Assembly: GCA_000507305.1 (NCBI GenBank)
Contig: DF239041.1
Location: 62,001-126,000 of the forward strand
Origin: Breviolum minutum Mf 1.05b.01
Lineage: Eukaryota; Sar; Dinophyceae; Suessiales; Symbiodiniaceae
Direction of reading: 5' to 3'
Length of the DNA stretch: 64,000 nt
This document shows positions 54,036 to 64,000 of the stretch, one piece after another. A model generated the notes under the pieces. That model searched no databases, was not told where the DNA came from, and saw only the letters and a program-made list of their open reading frames with translations. The number at the start of each line of letters is the position of its first letter. Position 1 is the first letter of the stretch. A program made the translations under genes and the position numbers.

Positions 54036-55298
54036 GGTCCTCAAAAAAATGTATGGGAACCCATCAAAACAAACGTTTATATGATGATATATCCATTCAT
54101 TTTTTGAAGGGGTTTTAGCATTCTAATTTTTAATTAATTGATATAACTTATATTGTTTCGGGCTTAAAAGAAAAAACACACCTTCCTAGCAATTCTTTGT
54201 GACCTTTTTGGTATGGTTAAGTGACCTTTTGGAAAGGTCAGGTGACCGGGTGACCTCCAACTAAGAGGTCACTTTTGAATCATTTGGTTCTCATTTTTCC
54301 AGCAGCACGAAAGGTCCAAAGGTCATATATCACAATATATCACCATGTCATCACCATACTTTTTATGGATCAGAAATCTGGCGAGAAAACCACCTGAGAT
54401 GGTGCTAAAACCTTGTAAATAATAGGATAAACTCCACCCTGGAAGATTAACATGGAACCTGAAAATGATGGTTTCCAAAAGGAATCTCCTTTTCCAGTGA
54501 CTTCTTTTCAGGTTCCATGTTAAATTTCAGGGGTGTAAACTACCAACCACAACTGGTTTTCACGCCGGTTTTTGCAGCCATCAACAGTATCACCACGTCA
54601 CATGGGTGAAAACCCTACGAAAGGCCTGATCCTTTGCCGGGTGTGGCGCCTCCCTCGTCAGCACGGGGCACCCAACGGGAGATTGCGATTGTAGTTGCCC
54701 AGGGCAGAGTACTTAGAGGTTCAGGATACTTAGTAAGTGGATAGTAACCAGGGTTATAACCTCTATAAGTGGGTTATATGTCCCCCAACTAGGGTTATAA
54801 ACCTACTTATAACCAGTTACTAAGTATCCTGAACCTCTAAGTATATCTGCAAGGTAGGCCCAAAAACCGGTTATAAATTGAGTGACATGGGTAGCCCGCC
54901 CCTGCAAATGGCCGAAAATACATGGGCAACTGAGGTAATTTCACCGCGAAATAAGTGGAGTTATAACCCCATTTATAACTGCCAGGGGCCCACATTGTAG
55001 GTGGTGGTGTCAAATCTATTTTTTACTTTTACCATTACCTGGGGTAGGTGATCCGATTTGACTGATATTTATCAGATGGGTTGGTTCAACCACCAACTAG
55101 ACAAACATGTTTGTTTCAGCCGTGGTGGTGTTTGTAAATCTTGTTAAGGGGGTTGATGTTGATGTATTGCATCCAAACTCCAAATATGTGTTGCCTTGTA
55201 TCTTTGTCTTAGACTATGGGGGTCACTTAAATATCAAGTTCACCGATAAAACACGTGTTTTTGCACGTTGCTGAACTCATGTCATTTCTTTCATGCAG
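54036..55298. repeat. H, I with nested B, P, G-A composite
   Basis: H 54183-54291; I 54352-54591 with B inserted 54434-54539 between two AAACT; open patch 54615-54709 (PLPGVAPPSSARGTQREIAI); P 54710-54842; G 54847-55000 fused to A 55001-55100. 55211-55254 reads YGGHLNIKFTDKT and may be an exon. Confidence 0.6.
54710..54842. repeat. P element, second copy
   Basis: 133 bp, ends ACTTAGAGGTTCAGGATAC and GTATCCTGAACCTCTAAGT, nearly identical to 7398-7532 along its whole length including the interior GGTTATATGTCCCC. Confidence 0.85.
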
Positions 55299-55405
55299 CA
55301 GTTGGACTGGTCATTTTTGGTGCGTCACTGAACCCCGAGGCTAAGACCTGTTTTCAAACCTGGTTTTTGTACGTCGCCATGACCGACGATCCATGCAACT
55401 TTTAG
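55299..55405 (+). CDS. exon-like block with stop
   Basis: After TTTCATGCAG it reads VGLVIFGASLNPEAKTCFQT then WFLYVAMTDDPCNF and TAG. Protein-like with a hydrophobic start. The acceptor is followed by C. Unknown product. Confidence 0.35.
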
Positions 55406-55658
55406 CTATATTTGCTATATTTTATCTAATATGAAAATGAACCATTCATGTAACATAGGCTCATAGGCCAGTCATCACCATGTATAACTGTGTCTGGGAA
55501 AGACTTAGTAGATAGACTGCCAACTTAAGTTGTGATCAAAATGCTAGATGCCGTTGCCTTCGCTCAGATATTCAGATTATGACTCCTGAGATGATTTACT
55601 TTTGCGACTAGCAGATGGTTTTTAAAGTCTAAACCTTCACTTGCTGTTTTCTTTTCAG

Positions 55659-55757
55659 GTAGGGAAGGCACCCCCTCCATCCCAAGTTTTTGTTAAAATG
55701 GAATGTCTAGTTCTTCCAGGAATATTTTTGGCTTTGATTCATGGAAATGAAGGATGA
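55659..55757 (+). CDS. well-started exon with stop
   Basis: Acceptor TGCTGTTTTCTTTTCAG before GTAGGG is the best polypyrimidine acceptor of the window and is AG-G. Reads VGKAPPPSQVFVKMECLVLP then GIFLALIHGNEG and TGA. No family recognised. Confidence 0.45.
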   Translation, partial: VGKAPPPSQVFVKMECLVLPGIFLALIHGNEG

Positions 55758-57058
55758 TTACTGTAGGCCATGATATATATATATATATAGGAATGCGGGA
55801 ACTTGCAGGTTCCCCACTGATCAATGGCTCAACTGATGTTTGAATAGACCCCATCAATCCAATGTACCTATGAAAAATCCTGTAAGATCTATTCACAGAA
55901 CTGGCCTCCAGCAGGGCTGCTATGTGTAAATCCTATACTTGGAGGATCATCCCAGTTAGTAAGTGGTTAATAACCATGGTTAGTAAGTCCCCTAACTGAG
56001 GTTATTCCCCTTCCAAATGACCTAAATGGCTTATAAATAGGGGTTACTAACCACTTACTAACCACTTACTAACTGAGATGATCCTCCAAGTAGGGGCTAC
56101 TTAATGGCATGCAATAGATTCACCCCAATCAAATTTGGCACCTGGAAGCTCCAGAAAAAAAACATTTCCGAAAGTTCCTTGTTTTTTTGCACCAGACGTT
56201 TCAGGTACCTAAAATGGTGGGTTTCCTGAACCTTATAAGGCTATTTTGGGGGGTTGGTTTCCCCTTACATAAGCCTTACATACAGCTTATATTGGGTTTC
56301 GTACCTCCATTTTAGGTACCTGAAATGTTTGGTGACTTAATGGCATGCAATGTTTCACCCCAATTCGATTTGGCACCCAAAGCTCCAGAAAAAGAAAAAA
56401 CAATCGAAAGTTCCTTGTTTTTTTTGGTCCGTTTGGTTGGATGTTTTTAAACCCCCTCAAAAACTAACAGCAAAAAGGCCCCTCAAAAACGCCCCTCCAA
56501 AAATGGATGGGACTGGAAGATGTTTTTAGTCCTTTTTTCCTTTGAAAGAAATGGTTGATTTTCGTTGTGGGGATGTTTGTTGATTTTCAGGGCATGTTCC
56601 TTAGAAGTTTCAATCATATTCCATTTTGAAACATGTTTTTTCCCTACAAGACCAACCTTCTGAAAATTCAGGTGAGGTTCTTTGCTGGGATGTCCTGCTG
56701 GTACTTAGTAACTGGGTGATTTCACCCCTATATAACGATCGGTTATTTACGTCCCTTAAGTAGGTTATAAACCAACCAACTTACTAACGATCGTTGCGAT
56801 CACTTCCATGGACACCCTAGTAGAATGAAGTTTCACCCCAGGTTTCACACCATTTCTTTTGAAACAAACTTTTCCCTACAAGACCAACCTTCTGAAAATT
56901 CAGGTGAGGTTCTTTACCACCCAAAAAATCCTCTGCCTGGTGATTCAAAGTGACCTTTTTGGGATGGTTAAGTGACCCTTTCAAGGGGTTGAGTGACCTC
57001 CAACTAGGGGATGAAAAGGGCACTTTGAATCACCTGGTGTTTTTATTTTGTGGTGGGG
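55758..57058. repeat. F, AD in a 100-bp direct repeat, B, E2 in a 45-bp direct repeat, H
   Basis: (TA)n 55772-55789; F 55932-56094; AD 56197-56332 between two copies of a roughly 100-bp sequence (56098-56196 and 56333-56432, starting ACTTAATGGCATGCAAT); B 56448-56612; E2 56690-56822 between two copies of a 45-bp sequence (from 56639 and from 56870, CCCTACAAGACCAACC); H 56935-57041. Confidence 0.7.
56690..56822. repeat. E2 element, reference copy
   Basis: CTGGGATGTCCTGCTGG to CCATGGACACCCTAGTAG, with a TAACGATCGG core and interior inverted GGTTATAAACC. Related to E by its ends but with CGATCG in place of the E interior. Other copies: 32396-32517, 41575-41706. Confidence 0.75.
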
Positions 57059-57175
57059 GTCTCTCTCTCTCCATCCGAAAAAAAAGATTCGGGGACCTCT
57101 ATCTTTGAGGGCTCTTCTGAAGCCCCCGGTGGCGATAAGAATGGGCCTGCATCGAAACAGGACGGGCTGGCCAAG
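57059..57175 (+). CDS. exon-like block, Ser/Gly-rich, unknown
   Basis: Reads SEKKDSGTSIFEGSSEAPGG then DKNGPASKQDGLAK and ends AAG before GTGTGG. The start is uncertain because no AG-G acceptor precedes it. Looks like a linker region. Confidence 0.4.
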
Positions 57176-57639
57176 GTGTGGGGCTAAGGTTTGATATGGG
57201 TGTTTCCAAAAATAGGGGTACCCCAAAAAATGGATGGTGAAAATAATGGAAAACCCTATTAAAATGGGATGATTTGGGGGTACCCATAATTTTTGGAAAT
57301 ACCCATATACCGAGAGTATAAAGAAGTTTTTGTTACCCCCCCCGAAGTTTCACATAGCCCCTAAAAATTGGCCTTTCCCAATAGGGAAGTTGGGCCCCTT
57401 CCAACCACCATTTTTCAGGGGCTATGTTAAATTTCAAAGGGTGTATCTTGGGAAGAAATGGAGTGACATGGGTAGCCCCAAAAAAAGGCCGAGAATTATT
57501 GGGTAACTGGGGTTAGTTCACCGCGAATTAAGTAGAGTTATAACCCTATTTATTACATGCCCACCTTGTAAGTGGTGGTTTCAATTTTCCTTTAATGCTC
57601 ACCCCTACCTGGGGAAATGATCCAATTTGAGTAATATTC
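57176..57639. repeat. L, B and a G-A composite
   Basis: L 57195-57311; B-type 57329-57446; G right part 57450-57570 directly followed by a truncated A element 57571-57642. Confidence 0.7.
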
Positions 57640-57735
57640 TGCCATCATTTTGTATTCTCGACCAAACTACCTGTAACGGTCACCCCTGACGATGACGAAT
57701 TTTGTGATCCCCAAAACTGGCAAATTGATTTTTGA
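57640..57735 (+). CDS. exon-like block
   Basis: Reads STKLPVTVTPDDDEFCDPQN then WQIDF and TGA, immediately after a truncated A element. Protein-like; splice edges unclear. Confidence 0.35.
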   Translation, partial: CHHFVFSTKLPVTVTPDDDEFCDPQNWQIDF

Positions 57736-57770
57736 CACCTTGGCCTTGTTGATTTTTTGTTCCGGTCCAG

Positions 57771-57892
57771 GGATCAGGTTTCATCGCCAACCCCGAACAA
57801 TTTTTAGCAGAGTCTTTGATACGTTACTTGCACCTCATGGTTGAACACTGCCACCAGCTACAAAAAGGGCCTATATTCCTTTGGATTTTAAG
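57771..57892 (+). CDS. well-framed exon, unknown
   Basis: Acceptor TTGTTCCGGTCCAG before GGATCA (AG-G), donor TTTTAAG before GTGATT. Reads GSGFIANPEQFLAESLIRYL then HLMVEHCHQLQKGPIFLWIL. The helix-turn pattern with RYL.L...........FLW vaguely recalls glycine-rich-domain (DUF1399) proteins, but the WHTH motif is not visible, so no name is given. Confidence 0.45.
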
Positions 57893-60789
57893 GTGATTTG
57901 TTTACTTTATGCCAAGGTAAATCACCATTTTACACCACCATTTGGGAGAAGATTTGTTGGAACGTTTTCTTTTTGCATCGAGACGAGTCGCAAATCAAAG
58001 TTGTTGGTTGTTTGGGTTATCGAAGAACGGCAGCTTTAGAATTTGGATTCCCAAAGGCACTGCCGAATTTTTGTGATATAGAATAATTATGGTTCTGGTA
58101 ATAGGTGGCAGGGATGATAAAATCCCCTAGAAGGTTAACATATACCTGGTATATAAGTGGTATATACTGCCAATTGGGTGATTATATGCTACCTACCACC
58201 TTTTATATGAACCGATGTTCCGTTGATGTTAAAAGCCATCCATTTCGGGGCGTTTAAGTGTTGTTGAACCATCGCCATTAATCTTATTCAGTCAATGGCT
58301 AACCTGAACTAAACTTTTGGGGATGACGAATATTTAATAGCAAAAATAAAGTTTACCCCCCTGAAAACTAACATATCCCCTGAAAAATGATGGTTGGAAG
58401 ATGTATTTCCTATAGAAACAGTCCCTTTTTAGGAGACCTGTTAGTTTTCCGGGGTGTAAACTTTCATTTCATAAATCCCAAATGGCTGAGCGAGTAACAG
58501 AAGGGGATAAAATATGCTCCTCTTATTTTGGGACTAGCGTATGAGATGTATGAGGGTTAGCATAATACGGGCCATATCACTTCAATAATCAATACATCAA
58601 CATGCATGGTGAAGAGAAGCTTGGAGGATCATCCCAGGTATCGTAAGTAGTTAGGATCACGAATCACCCCGATTTATAAGCCATGAAATGGCCATTTGGA
58701 AAGGGCACAACCCTACTTAGGGGGGACTTACTAGCCATAGTTATTAACCACTTGCTAAATGGGATGATCCTCCAAGTACATTTCAATGGGATTCTTAGGG
58801 GGAAGTGTTTTGTAGGAGTGGGAATCCGGATCACTTTCCCTATGTGTTTTCTACGATTCGCTAAAGGTTCCCTACCACAAACAGTAGGATTCCCAGTTTC
58901 CGCCCCCCCTTGAAACACCCCGCCATCGACGATTGCCAAAAAAAAAGACAATTTTTTAAGGGTTGGCTTCACCTGAAGCATGGCGCCTGGCTTTCCAAAT
59001 TCTTTTCAAAATGTTCGAACTTTCCAGTTGCACGGATGTTGTTTGAGGGAAAAACATCATCTAATGCTGCTTGCCGTGGGCCCAAACCGCAGGGTTTTTC
59101 CCATGAAGAAGGCCATTTAGAAGGCCATGTAAAAGGGACCATAAGGGGACCCCGTAACTCCATTTGCAACTGGTAGGGGCCCACCATGTATGCCTTTCAT
59201 GAGGTTGGGATCTGTGAATTGATGGTGAGCCTAAGGTCAGGCTGGTGTCCTGTCCAACTAATGGATCAAGCTGTGTTATAGCTTCAACTCACGGCGGGAT
59301 GTTCTTATGGTTTTTCTAAGGAAGGATGCCATTGCATGTTTGAAGGGTGTCAAGGAATTTTGAAGCTGGTAGTTACACATTGAATTTACATGAAATCCCT
59401 AAACTAGGTGGTGATTTCAAATGTTTTTTGTTTTCACCCCTACCTGGGGAAATGATTGAATTTGACTATTTTTTTTGACATGGGTTGGTTCAACCACCAA
59501 CTACATTCCGGTAAACTAACATAGCTGGCTGGAAAATGGACCCGGATTGAGGATGTATATCCTATTGAAAATGGGGATATTCCAGCCAGCTATGTTAGTT
59601 TACCAGAGGGTAGATTTACATGAAATCCCTTTTAAAAAAACAAGTCTTTTGGCATTTTTTTCCCCGAGTCTTCCCAGTCATAACTTGGTCTTTGGATTTC
59701 CTCCTATGACGGTATGACTGGTAGGGCATAACCATGGGTAGCCCTGGGTAGGGTATATCTACAAGGGAGGCCCCCAAAAACCATGGGTAGCCCTTATAAA
59801 TGGCTGAGAATACATGGGTAACTGAGGTTATTTTACCCCTATATGTGGAGTTATAATCCTATTTATAACAGCTAGGGGCCCACATTGGAGGTGGTGGTTT
59901 CAAATCTGCTTTTTCTTTTTACCCCTACTACTTGGGGAAACGATCCAATTTGACTACAGCAATATTTTTGAGATGGGTTGGTTCAACCACCAACTATAAA
60001 AAGTGATAAGATCTTCCGTTCATGGTGTTTCAATTTTGAAAGCACCCTGGAAGTCAAAGGATATTGAAATAGTAGTTCCCCAATTTTGGATGATTTAAGA
60101 TTCCCTACTAAAAAACTCGCCTTTTTTCTGGAAGACCTATTATTTTAAATGGTCTATTTGGACTTCCAGGGGCGAAAAGGCCCCAAGGGAAGTTTAACTA
60201 GCGATTGGTGGCAAAGGCATTTCGGAACGATTTGGAGCGATTGGTTTGGTCTCAAAAAATTCCTTCACATTAAATCGTTATGTATTGGAACTACCACCGG
60301 GATTGTTCCATTTTTTGGTAGGGAATCCCTATAAACCTTCATTTGTGACTGTTACTGGGTAGGGGGTAGACCTAAGTTATATACTTCCAGGTTTCTATCA
60401 GCATATCTTAGGTCAATGTTATTTTTTCAGGGATGAAACACTTGAACCATTAAAAAACGCCATAAAAGGAGGACTTCACCATCGTTCATGCATGGCATTT
60501 TTAACGAATATCATGGGGAACATGATCAACGCCAAGAATCATGGGATCTCAAAACTGTTAAGTTAAGTTTGGAGATCCAAGAACGATGCTTTACATAGTC
60601 AAGCCCCTCCATTGGAGGGTCCAATGATTCTTAGGGAAGTTTCTTGTAATCATTCCATGAACTCCTGGTTGGTTAATAAGGATCCTTATTTCATGGCTTA
60701 TGTAACTTATACTTACATCTATGTTGGTGAAATACTATAATTTGACCAGATTGAAAGAAAAGGTGGGTATCTTTTTTCCATGAATTTCC
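57893..60789. repeat. Z, AA with B, F, G, A-C, G-A, O2, M elements; open patches
   Basis: Z 58143-58200; AA 58283-58505 with B inserted 58352-58460; F 58619-58779; open patch 58955-59100 (GWLHLKHGAWLSKFFSKCSN); G right half 59105-59190; A 59401-59503 next to C 59504-59612 between 17-bp direct repeats; G 59756-59890 fused to A 59891-59996; O2 60046-60172; open patch 60173-60334 (LTSDWWQRHFGTIWSDWFGL); M 60530-60638; J fragment about 60645-60700. Confidence 0.6.
59756..59996. repeat. G-A composite, reference copy
   Basis: G (59756-59890) ends GGGGCCCACATTGGAG and A starts at the next base (GTGGTGGTTTC). The same direct junction occurs at 55000/55001 and 57570/57571. Confidence 0.75.
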
Positions 60790-61494
60790 ATGAGCTACGC
60801 AGCTGCATCTAAGGGATCTGCAGGAGTCATCGAGTCATCGTAGGAGGACGTCTCGCTATACGATGCAATTACTTGGGAAGTCGCAGCAAGGGCAGGAAGC
60901 TTCACGGGTTGCCGTTCCACCTTTGACGTCCAAGGGAAGGTTGATTCAGTGAGATGCAGAAAATTGAATGCACAGCATGTTTTGATGGATTTTTTTCTGG
61001 AAGAGGATGGATGTTTTGAAAATTGGTAGTGTTCTGAGGATGGATGTGGGATATACACAAAGGGTCTTGCGTGGTGCCTGGCAGTTTTCTATCCAAAGCT
61101 TGTGCAAAGCAGACCTTCTCTAGACAAAGGCCACCCAACATCGTGCAACGCCATCCTTGACTAGTGGCGTATTGAGCATGACATGATGGTTCCTAGGTTT
61201 GAGTCGGTTTTTCTGGCGGTTCCTTGGGAAGATTTGTTGACAGACACCAGGCGCCAATTGGGTGCAACTTGCTTGAGCCAACATCAGGGATCGGGCGAGA
61301 GAAGCTGCATTTGCTCATGTCGCATGCGCGCGAGTCATGAAGCCCGAGTTACCGCAGCGTGCTACTGCATGGAAGGTCATGTTGAAATTTCAAGGCGCAT
61401 GGTTGACGTTTACAGAAAACAGGTTTGGTGTATACCAACCCGTTTCATGTTTCGGATTTGTTTCGGACATGAGATCACGTTTGCTACGCCATGA
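60790..61494 (+). pseudogene. 235-codon frame broken only by three TAG codons
   Basis: From ATG 60790 one frame runs to 61494 with TAG at 60841, 61027 and 61162 and no other stop. Segments: LYDAITWEVAARAGSFTGCR, NAQHVLMDFFLEEDGCFENW, VFLAVPWEDLLTDTRRQLGA and MEGHVEISRRMVDVYRKQ. Protein-like along its length, so a decayed gene is likely. No family recognised. Confidence 0.4.
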
Positions 61495-62078
61495 TTGCTA
61501 GCCAAGAATTGCAAAGTGATAAAAAGTTCATCCCCAAACAGATTACAATACAACAACAAGATTCCCGAACGCATGGGGATACCAAACATGATCTCTGTTT
61601 TTGAGTGCCCGTAATTCTTCGGAGCCTTGGAACCATTTAAATTTAGTTTTTCAAAGGCATATCCCAAAGACATTGTGATTTGTTTTGAAACATACCAGTA
61701 GCAAAACGAAATGTTGGAAACGACTTTTCTCAATTCATGCCAATCTTGGTGGGATGATGGGCCGATGGGCTAGGAAAACACCCAGTTTGTCCCGCTTACA
61801 TTCGTAGGTGGTGGTTTCAGAATGAGCATGTTGTTACCCTTAGTTGTGGAAAAGATTTTCAACTCGATGATTTCCGTCACATGTTTTGGAACCACAAACT
61901 CAAGGATATGGATTAAACAATTGATGCTTACATCCCCAAATAAATTCCCAAAAATGATGCGCCCTGGAACATGTATTTACTTTGTTTCAAAGATGGCGTC
62001 ATCTTGGCTATTTATTTGTGAAATTCGGGGCTAACAATTGATCTTACCTTCCTGGCGGGGAACGTTGGGTCCCTCCAG
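61495..62078. other. little recognised
   Basis: The left end of an A element at 61806-61820 and an AT-rich open frame 61822-62034 (MISVTCFGTTNSRIWIKQ) without splice signals. Nothing else is seen. Confidence 0.4.
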
Positions 62079-62120
62079 GACCTGCAACGTTTGGCGGCAG
62101 AAGTGGCACGTTTGGCGCAG
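62079..62120 (+). CDS. small well-framed exon
   Basis: Acceptor CCTCCAG before GACCTG (AG-G), donor GCGCAG before GTGTGG; 14 codons reading DLQRLAAEVARLAQ, a helix. The frame is also open upstream (LAGNVGSLQ). Function unknown. Confidence 0.4.
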
Positions 62121-62154
62121 GTGTGGTTTGATTGGGGAAAATGGTGTTTAAAGC

Positions 62155-62247
62155 CAATACCATCCATGTATGGTGCATTTACCTACATTTGGTTGATTTT
62201 TGTATGGTAAATGTATGTAAATATACCAGTTCCATGGATACTATGGA
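62155..62247. repeat. D element
   Basis: AATACCATCCATGTATGG to CCATGGATACTATGG with the TTTACCTACA core; complete copy. Confidence 0.8.
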
Positions 62248-62599
62248 AGATTGCTATTTTGGGTGTTTTCGTTTCATTTCAAATTTAGGGGGGTGTTTGG
62301 GGTTGATGACTGGTCAACCTATTTGGGTTTTCGGGATTGCAATAATCGATTCATGATCGTGAGATGTTGTTCCCTGCTGTTGCTGCAGCTACTGCATCTC
62401 GGCCATGCGAGCCAGAACGCTTTTCACAGTCTTTCACAGGGCCAGAATCAATGACTTGCCAGCCTGAGCCGTCATCCTGCCGGTTCCATTTGGAAAGGAA
62501 AAAAATGGAAAATGCATGTTTGGATTTCAAGATAGGAGGAAAGCCGAGCTGGGAGGAAAAACGCATTTGAGAATGACACTAATGACACCACAGCAAACC

Positions 62600-62812
62600 T
62601 ACGCTAAACATTCCCCTCCCAAAAAAAAGATGCAAGATACCATAGCCCAAGATCGATTTCCACGGAAGAGGGACCGTTTTCCGGCCGTGCAAAAAGAACC
62701 TTGGGTGGCTGCTGTTTCCTGATGCTTTGCAACCGTGGTAGGAGATATTCATTCAGCACATCTTCCAGGGCTTTGCCCACTGTGTTGGGATAAAGGATGC
62801 TCAAAGGTGGAG
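62600..62812 (-). CDS. coding-like block on the minus strand
   Basis: Minus frame reads LYPNTVGKALEDVLNEYLLP, RLQSIRKQQPPKVLFARPEN then GPSSVEIDLGLWYLASF. This frame is more protein-like than the overlapping plus frame 62735-63022. Strand is therefore a judgement. No family recognised. Confidence 0.4.
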
Positions 62813-64000
62813 ATGCATTCTGAGTTGATTTTGAACAAAATGGCTTCTATGGACCTGGTGATCCCATGTCTGAAGATCCTCCAATTGCCGAGAGAGATTT
62901 TTTCGGTGACTCTAGCAGGTATGTACATAGGAGCCCTGCATGCAACTTGTGTCAACACCCTGCAGATTGGCAGGACGCCATTTGTTAATCCAACCCATCA
63001 CAGGGAGTATGAGTCATTTTGAATAATTGTAGTCCACTAATCAATCCTACCGTATATGTCAACACTAGTATCAATCCACTAGTTCAGAGTTCAGAGGAAC
63101 TGTATCAACATTCCAGGAAATCCCAGTATATTGGGTGACATGGAATTCTTTGAGGGCTGGGGGTTGATATTGGGGCGGTGAAATTTCAATTGTGAAGGAT
63201 GTGGTTAAGATTTGATGATCATCTTGGAGGATAATTTACAGTTAAGGGGTTATGCATGGGTGAAAAAATTGCAACGTATGTTGAGTTCATGATGAATCAG
63301 ATAATCAGTGAGGTGAAAGATTGTGATTTGCCCAGATTGTTGAAAGTCATTTTGTTTGGGGGAAAGGCAATTAGTGATTCAGTTGAATAATAAGATGTTA
63401 TGGTTACAATGCATATGTTATCATACCAAATGTTTACTTTGACCAGGGACACAACGATATGATTTGCGTGAAGCTATACAGTTTAAAAAGGTCATGTGCA
63501 TTTTAATTTGTCCTACAAGGTGGGCCCAAAAAACCGAGGCAAAATAAGTCCTATAGAAGTAGGGTGAAATAACCCCAGGTTACCCTCCAGGGAACTAACA
63601 TATCCCACCTTGGGAAAAAGGAAAATAATACTGTAATTTTCAAAAATGCCAAACGGGATGGGATATGTTAGTTCTCAGGAGGGTATGTTTGAAGCGTAAG
63701 ATGCAAAGAGCACTTGAATCAGGAGATCTTGGGACCTCACAAGCAATAGGAATCAATTTATCAACCACTAGAAATACACCAATCTACATCTAGATTTTTG
63801 GGTACCTTAATGAATATTTTCGGCGAGTTCCGATCCCCCCAGCCTTCCCCCCAAAATGGCAAGTTTGGAGCACTTTTGGATTTGTTTCCCATAAAAAAAA
63901 TGCACAAATCTTGTTTTTTTTCATGCAAGGCTTTTGAAAAGATGTTTGCTTCTTCAAAAGTTTGCAGCAAATCAGTCTAATTACTAATTACCGTACAATG
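62813..64000. other. mostly featureless, with one G element carrying Y
   Basis: The left half of G 63509-63578 runs into a complete Y element 63579-63686. 63025-63505 and 63690-64000 show no element, gene or RNA that I can support. Confidence 0.5.

Noticed and set aside
1-64000. A CRISPR array, rRNA or tRNA genes, or a bacterial operon
   Set aside because: No evenly spaced direct repeats with unique spacers, no tRNA-like clover arms with conserved boxes, and no run of adjacent long frames were seen; the hairpin repeats are scattered and diverged.

Overview
The window looks like nuclear DNA of a dinoflagellate alga; species and family are not resolvable. The evidence is a 13-exon gene in which every one of the 13 acceptors is AG followed by G and in which four of twelve donors are GC or GA instead of GT (both known dinoflagellate habits), a remnant of the tyrosine-recombinase retroelements common in dinoflagellate genomes, very low coding density, and introns crowded with short palindromic elements. 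No rRNA, tRNA, CRISPR, bacterial operon or ribosome binding site was seen.

The one gene identified with confidence is a NIT1-type deaminated-glutathione amidase (nitrilase superfamily), plus strand, 12327-27771. Thirteen exons of 40-132 nt (948 nt in all, 315 residues plus stop from the first visible codon) join in one open frame. The twelve introns (532-1907 nt) are largely made of hairpin repeats and one holds a recombinase remnant. Other plus-strand exon chains have compatible phases but unknown function: 34680-37091 (eight exons), 45631-47296 (four exons), 52159-52505 (two exons) and 8010-8535 (two exons). Further single exon-like blocks are listed with lower confidence.

The rest of the window is short non-autonomous elements, mostly 90-180 bp, each with inverted ends. 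Family letters used throughout (ends shown): A CTAGGTGGTGG/CCACCAACTAG; B CCCTCCCTGAAACTAACA/TGTTAGTTTCAGGGAGTG; C GGTAAACTAACATAGC/TATGTTAGTTTACC; D CCCATAGGATCCATG/CATGGATCCTATGGG; E CTTGGATGTCCC/GGGACATCCAAG; E2 GGGTGTCCATGGAAG/CAGGACATCCC; F CTTGGAGGATCATCCC/GGGATGATCCTCCAAG; G CTACAAGGTGGGCCC/GGGCCCACCTTGTAG; H CCTGGCAATTC/GAATCACCTGG; I TACTGTTGATGG/CCATCAACAGTA; J TGAGCAATGAAAAAAAGG/TCGTGGCTCA; K GTCAACCAACCCCC with CAGAAATAAGG; L GGTGTTTCCAAAAATAGG/TTTTTGGAAACACC; M CCTAAGAATCAT/ATGATTCTTAGG; N CTTCAAGTCGTGACC/TTGAAGAAGC; O CCTGGAAGTCCAAG/CTTGGACTTCCAGG (O2 a variant); P ACTTAGAGGTTCAGGATAC/GTATCCTGAACCTCTAAGT; Q CCTAAGGATCCAGG/CTGGATTCTTAGG; R GGTTGTTTCAACACACC/GGTGTGTTGTAAC; S GATACTCAATGTATGG core; U ACCTCCTGAGGTTTGG core; V CTCCTATGGAAA.AGACCC core; W TAAGTTGCGATCGAGCTATT core; Y a C-like variant with CATATCCCACCTTGGG; Z GTATATACTGCCAATTGGG core; AA TCAGCCAAGCAGG/AAATGGCTGAG; AB GACCTAAGGGTT core; AD TTTCAGGTACC/GGTACCTGAAA; AE CCCTAGTGCTCCAA/TTGGAGCACTAGGG; AF GGGACCCCCAATAATGG/CCATTATTGGGGGTCCC.

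These families behave as mobile elements: they sit inside one another, and three insertions of family A are flanked by perfect 4-bp duplications (TACA, TTGA, GATG). Several carry splice-like ends (A, G, I), and one family I copy is, by the reading-frame model, exactly one intron (34776-34903). The best reading of the window is a live or recently live introner-like system that builds and enlarges introns, around an ordinary metabolic gene.
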